Shown in pieces: positions 5,213 to 6,000 of a stretch of 6,000 nucleotides of DNA. This DNA comes from Dehalococcoidia bacterium (lineage in GTDB: Bacteria; Chloroflexota; Dehalococcoidia; Dehalococcoidales; Fen-1064). Numbering within the stretch: position 1 is the stretch's first letter; each line of letters opens with the position of its first letter. Below the pieces are notes generated by a model that saw only the letters and a program-made list of their open reading frames with translations, did no database searches and was not told the DNA's origin. Made by a program: the position numbers and the translations under genes. Location: contig DUES01000194.1 in assembly GCA_011192055.1 (NCBI GenBank), positions 3,072 through 9,071 of the forward strand, written 5' to 3'.

Positions 5213-6000
5213 TCAAATCGTACCAAATTCCAGCTTGCCAATTGCAGCAACCTGTTCCTGGTTCTCAATCTTAATATACCTCATAGTCGTAGCAATACTC
5301 TTATGTCCTGCAAGGTCTCTTATCACCAGGGGGTCAACGCCTTTCTGATGAAGCCTGGTGCAGAAGGTATGCCTTAGAAGATGAGGCCCTCGCTTTCCCT
5401 TGTGAATGCCTGCCAGGTACAGGTATCTTCGTATTAAGCGATAGATGGCGGTACGGTCAAGACTTTTACTACCGGGTCCCCCGAAGAACTTTCCATTCAG
5501 GGCTTTCGGTCGATTAGTTATGTACTTAGCCAGCACCTTCACCGTCTCTGTATTCAGATGTAAATACTGTTCCTTGTTGCCTTTTCTGGTTATTCTCATG
5601 CAACCACTTCTGAGATCCACGTTGGTAAATTTCAGGTTTATTAACTCTGACACCCTTATTCCTGCGTGAAGAAATAGCACAATCATGGCCATGTCCCGGT
5701 TTTTTACGCGCTTCCACGCCCTCTTTGATACCGTGTCTAGAAGCTGGATGCACTCATCATCAGTCAAATAGTCAGGCTCCCTCTCGGTGATCTTGGGACT
5801 CTTAATTAAGGCTGCGGGGCTTGTTTCTAACTGTCCGCTATCCACATGATAGTTGAAGAATGACTTTATTGCGGCCAGCTTACGGGCTCTTGCAGCATTG
5901 CAGTTGCCTCGCTGGTATGCCAGGAAGTCCAGGTATGCCAGGATATCTTCACTCGTAACTTCGCTTATCTTTAATTTACCTTGTTGATACAGAAATGGGA
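5213..6000 (-). CDS. Tyrosine recombinase/integrase, XerC/XerD-like (N-terminus cut by window edge)
   Basis: Site-specific recombinase of the phage integrase family; 261 residues are visible and the start lies beyond 6000. The reading frame stays open upstream of the GTG at 5845. That upstream part is clearly homologous: residues 1-60 of the visible piece form the helical SAM-like core-binding domain (SEVTSEDILAYLDF, then ARARKLAAIKSFFNYH), so 5845 is not the real start. In the catalytic domain the full active site is present: Arg in HAGIRVSEL (R115), Lys in RKGNK (K139), HLLR (H206, R209), GHKS (H232) and the nucleophile Tyr in TTMRYIKI (Y241). Family members are about 290-330 residues, so roughly 30-60 are missing. 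It could be a Xer-type housekeeping enzyme, an integron-like or transposon recombinase, or the integrase of a genomic island. No att site or cargo is visible to decide. It converges on the cNMP-domain gene and shares its terminator. Confidence 0.93.
   Translation of the reverse strand, partial: PFLYQQGKLKISEVTSEDILAYLDFLAYQRGNCNAARARKLAAIKSFFNYHVDSGQLETSPAALIKSPKITEREPDYLTDDECIQLLDTVSKRAWKRVKNRDMAMIVLFLHAGIRVSELINLKFTNVDLRSGCMRITRKGNKEQYLHLNTETVKVLAKYITNRPKALNGKFFGGPGSKSLDRTAIYRLIRRYLYLAGIHKGKRGPHLLRHTFCTRLHQKGVDPLVIRDLAGHKSIATTMRYIKIENQEQVAAIGKLEFGTI
5914..5943. repeat. 12-nt direct repeat inside the recombinase gene
   Basis: GGTATGCCAGGA occurs at 5914-5925 and again at 5932-5943, an 18-nt period that is in frame. 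It encodes the LAY-LDF-LAY stretch of the core-binding domain. It is probably a coding coincidence or a small internal duplication rather than a recombination site. Confidence 0.5.

Noticed and set aside
5205..5235. TTTCAAATC followed by ACCA, resembling the 3' end of a tRNA or an att remnant
   Set aside because: The flanking bases do not form a T-arm or acceptor stem, and the stretch covers the end of the recombinase coding sequence.

Overview
The window looks like bacterial chromosome from an anaerobe, probably one that runs the folate (methyl) branch of the Wood-Ljungdahl pathway. The reasons are a metV-type gene (the C-terminal methylenetetrahydrofolate reductase family, MTHFR_C) and an iron-sulfur-rich NAD(H) diaphorase in the same operon. 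Base composition is moderate, GTG and TTG start codons occur, and coding is dense with overlapping genes. An uncultured Chloroflexota (Dehalococcoidia-like) or a similar anaerobe would fit, but that placement is a weak inference.

Positions 4334 down to 1 (minus strand) hold one tight operon that runs off the left edge. In transcription order it encodes a HoxU-like ferredoxin-domain subunit, a NuoE/HoxE-like [2Fe-2S] subunit, a NuoF/HoxF-like NADH- and FMN-binding subunit, MetV, and a six-helix membrane histidine kinase cut by the window start. The last three genes overlap (4 bp, then 11 bp). The first gene has a near-consensus sigma-70 promoter so close to its ATG that the mRNA is probably leaderless. 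HoxU, NuoE and NuoF together make a complete NADH-to-ferredoxin-type electron module, yet no hydrogenase or formate dehydrogenase catalytic subunit is present here. The next enzyme gene is metV, so the simplest reading is that the diaphorase passes electrons to or from a MetFV-type methylene-THF reductase. MetF itself is not in the window. The kinase carries a GGxxNP motif in its membrane region, resembling the quinone-sensing box of RegB/PrrB, so it may monitor redox state.

Positions 4335-4512 are a divergent intergenic region. Position 4513-5001 (plus strand) encodes a short stand-alone cyclic-nucleotide-binding-fold protein with no DNA-binding domain. Positions 5002-5212 are non-coding and contain a strong, apparently bidirectional hairpin terminator. 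Positions 5213-6000 (minus strand) hold most of a tyrosine recombinase that runs off the right edge. It may mark the end of an integrated element, but no att site or tRNA gene was recognised.

No RNA genes, CRISPR arrays or insertion sequences were found. No gene-free stretch exceeds about 210 bases.
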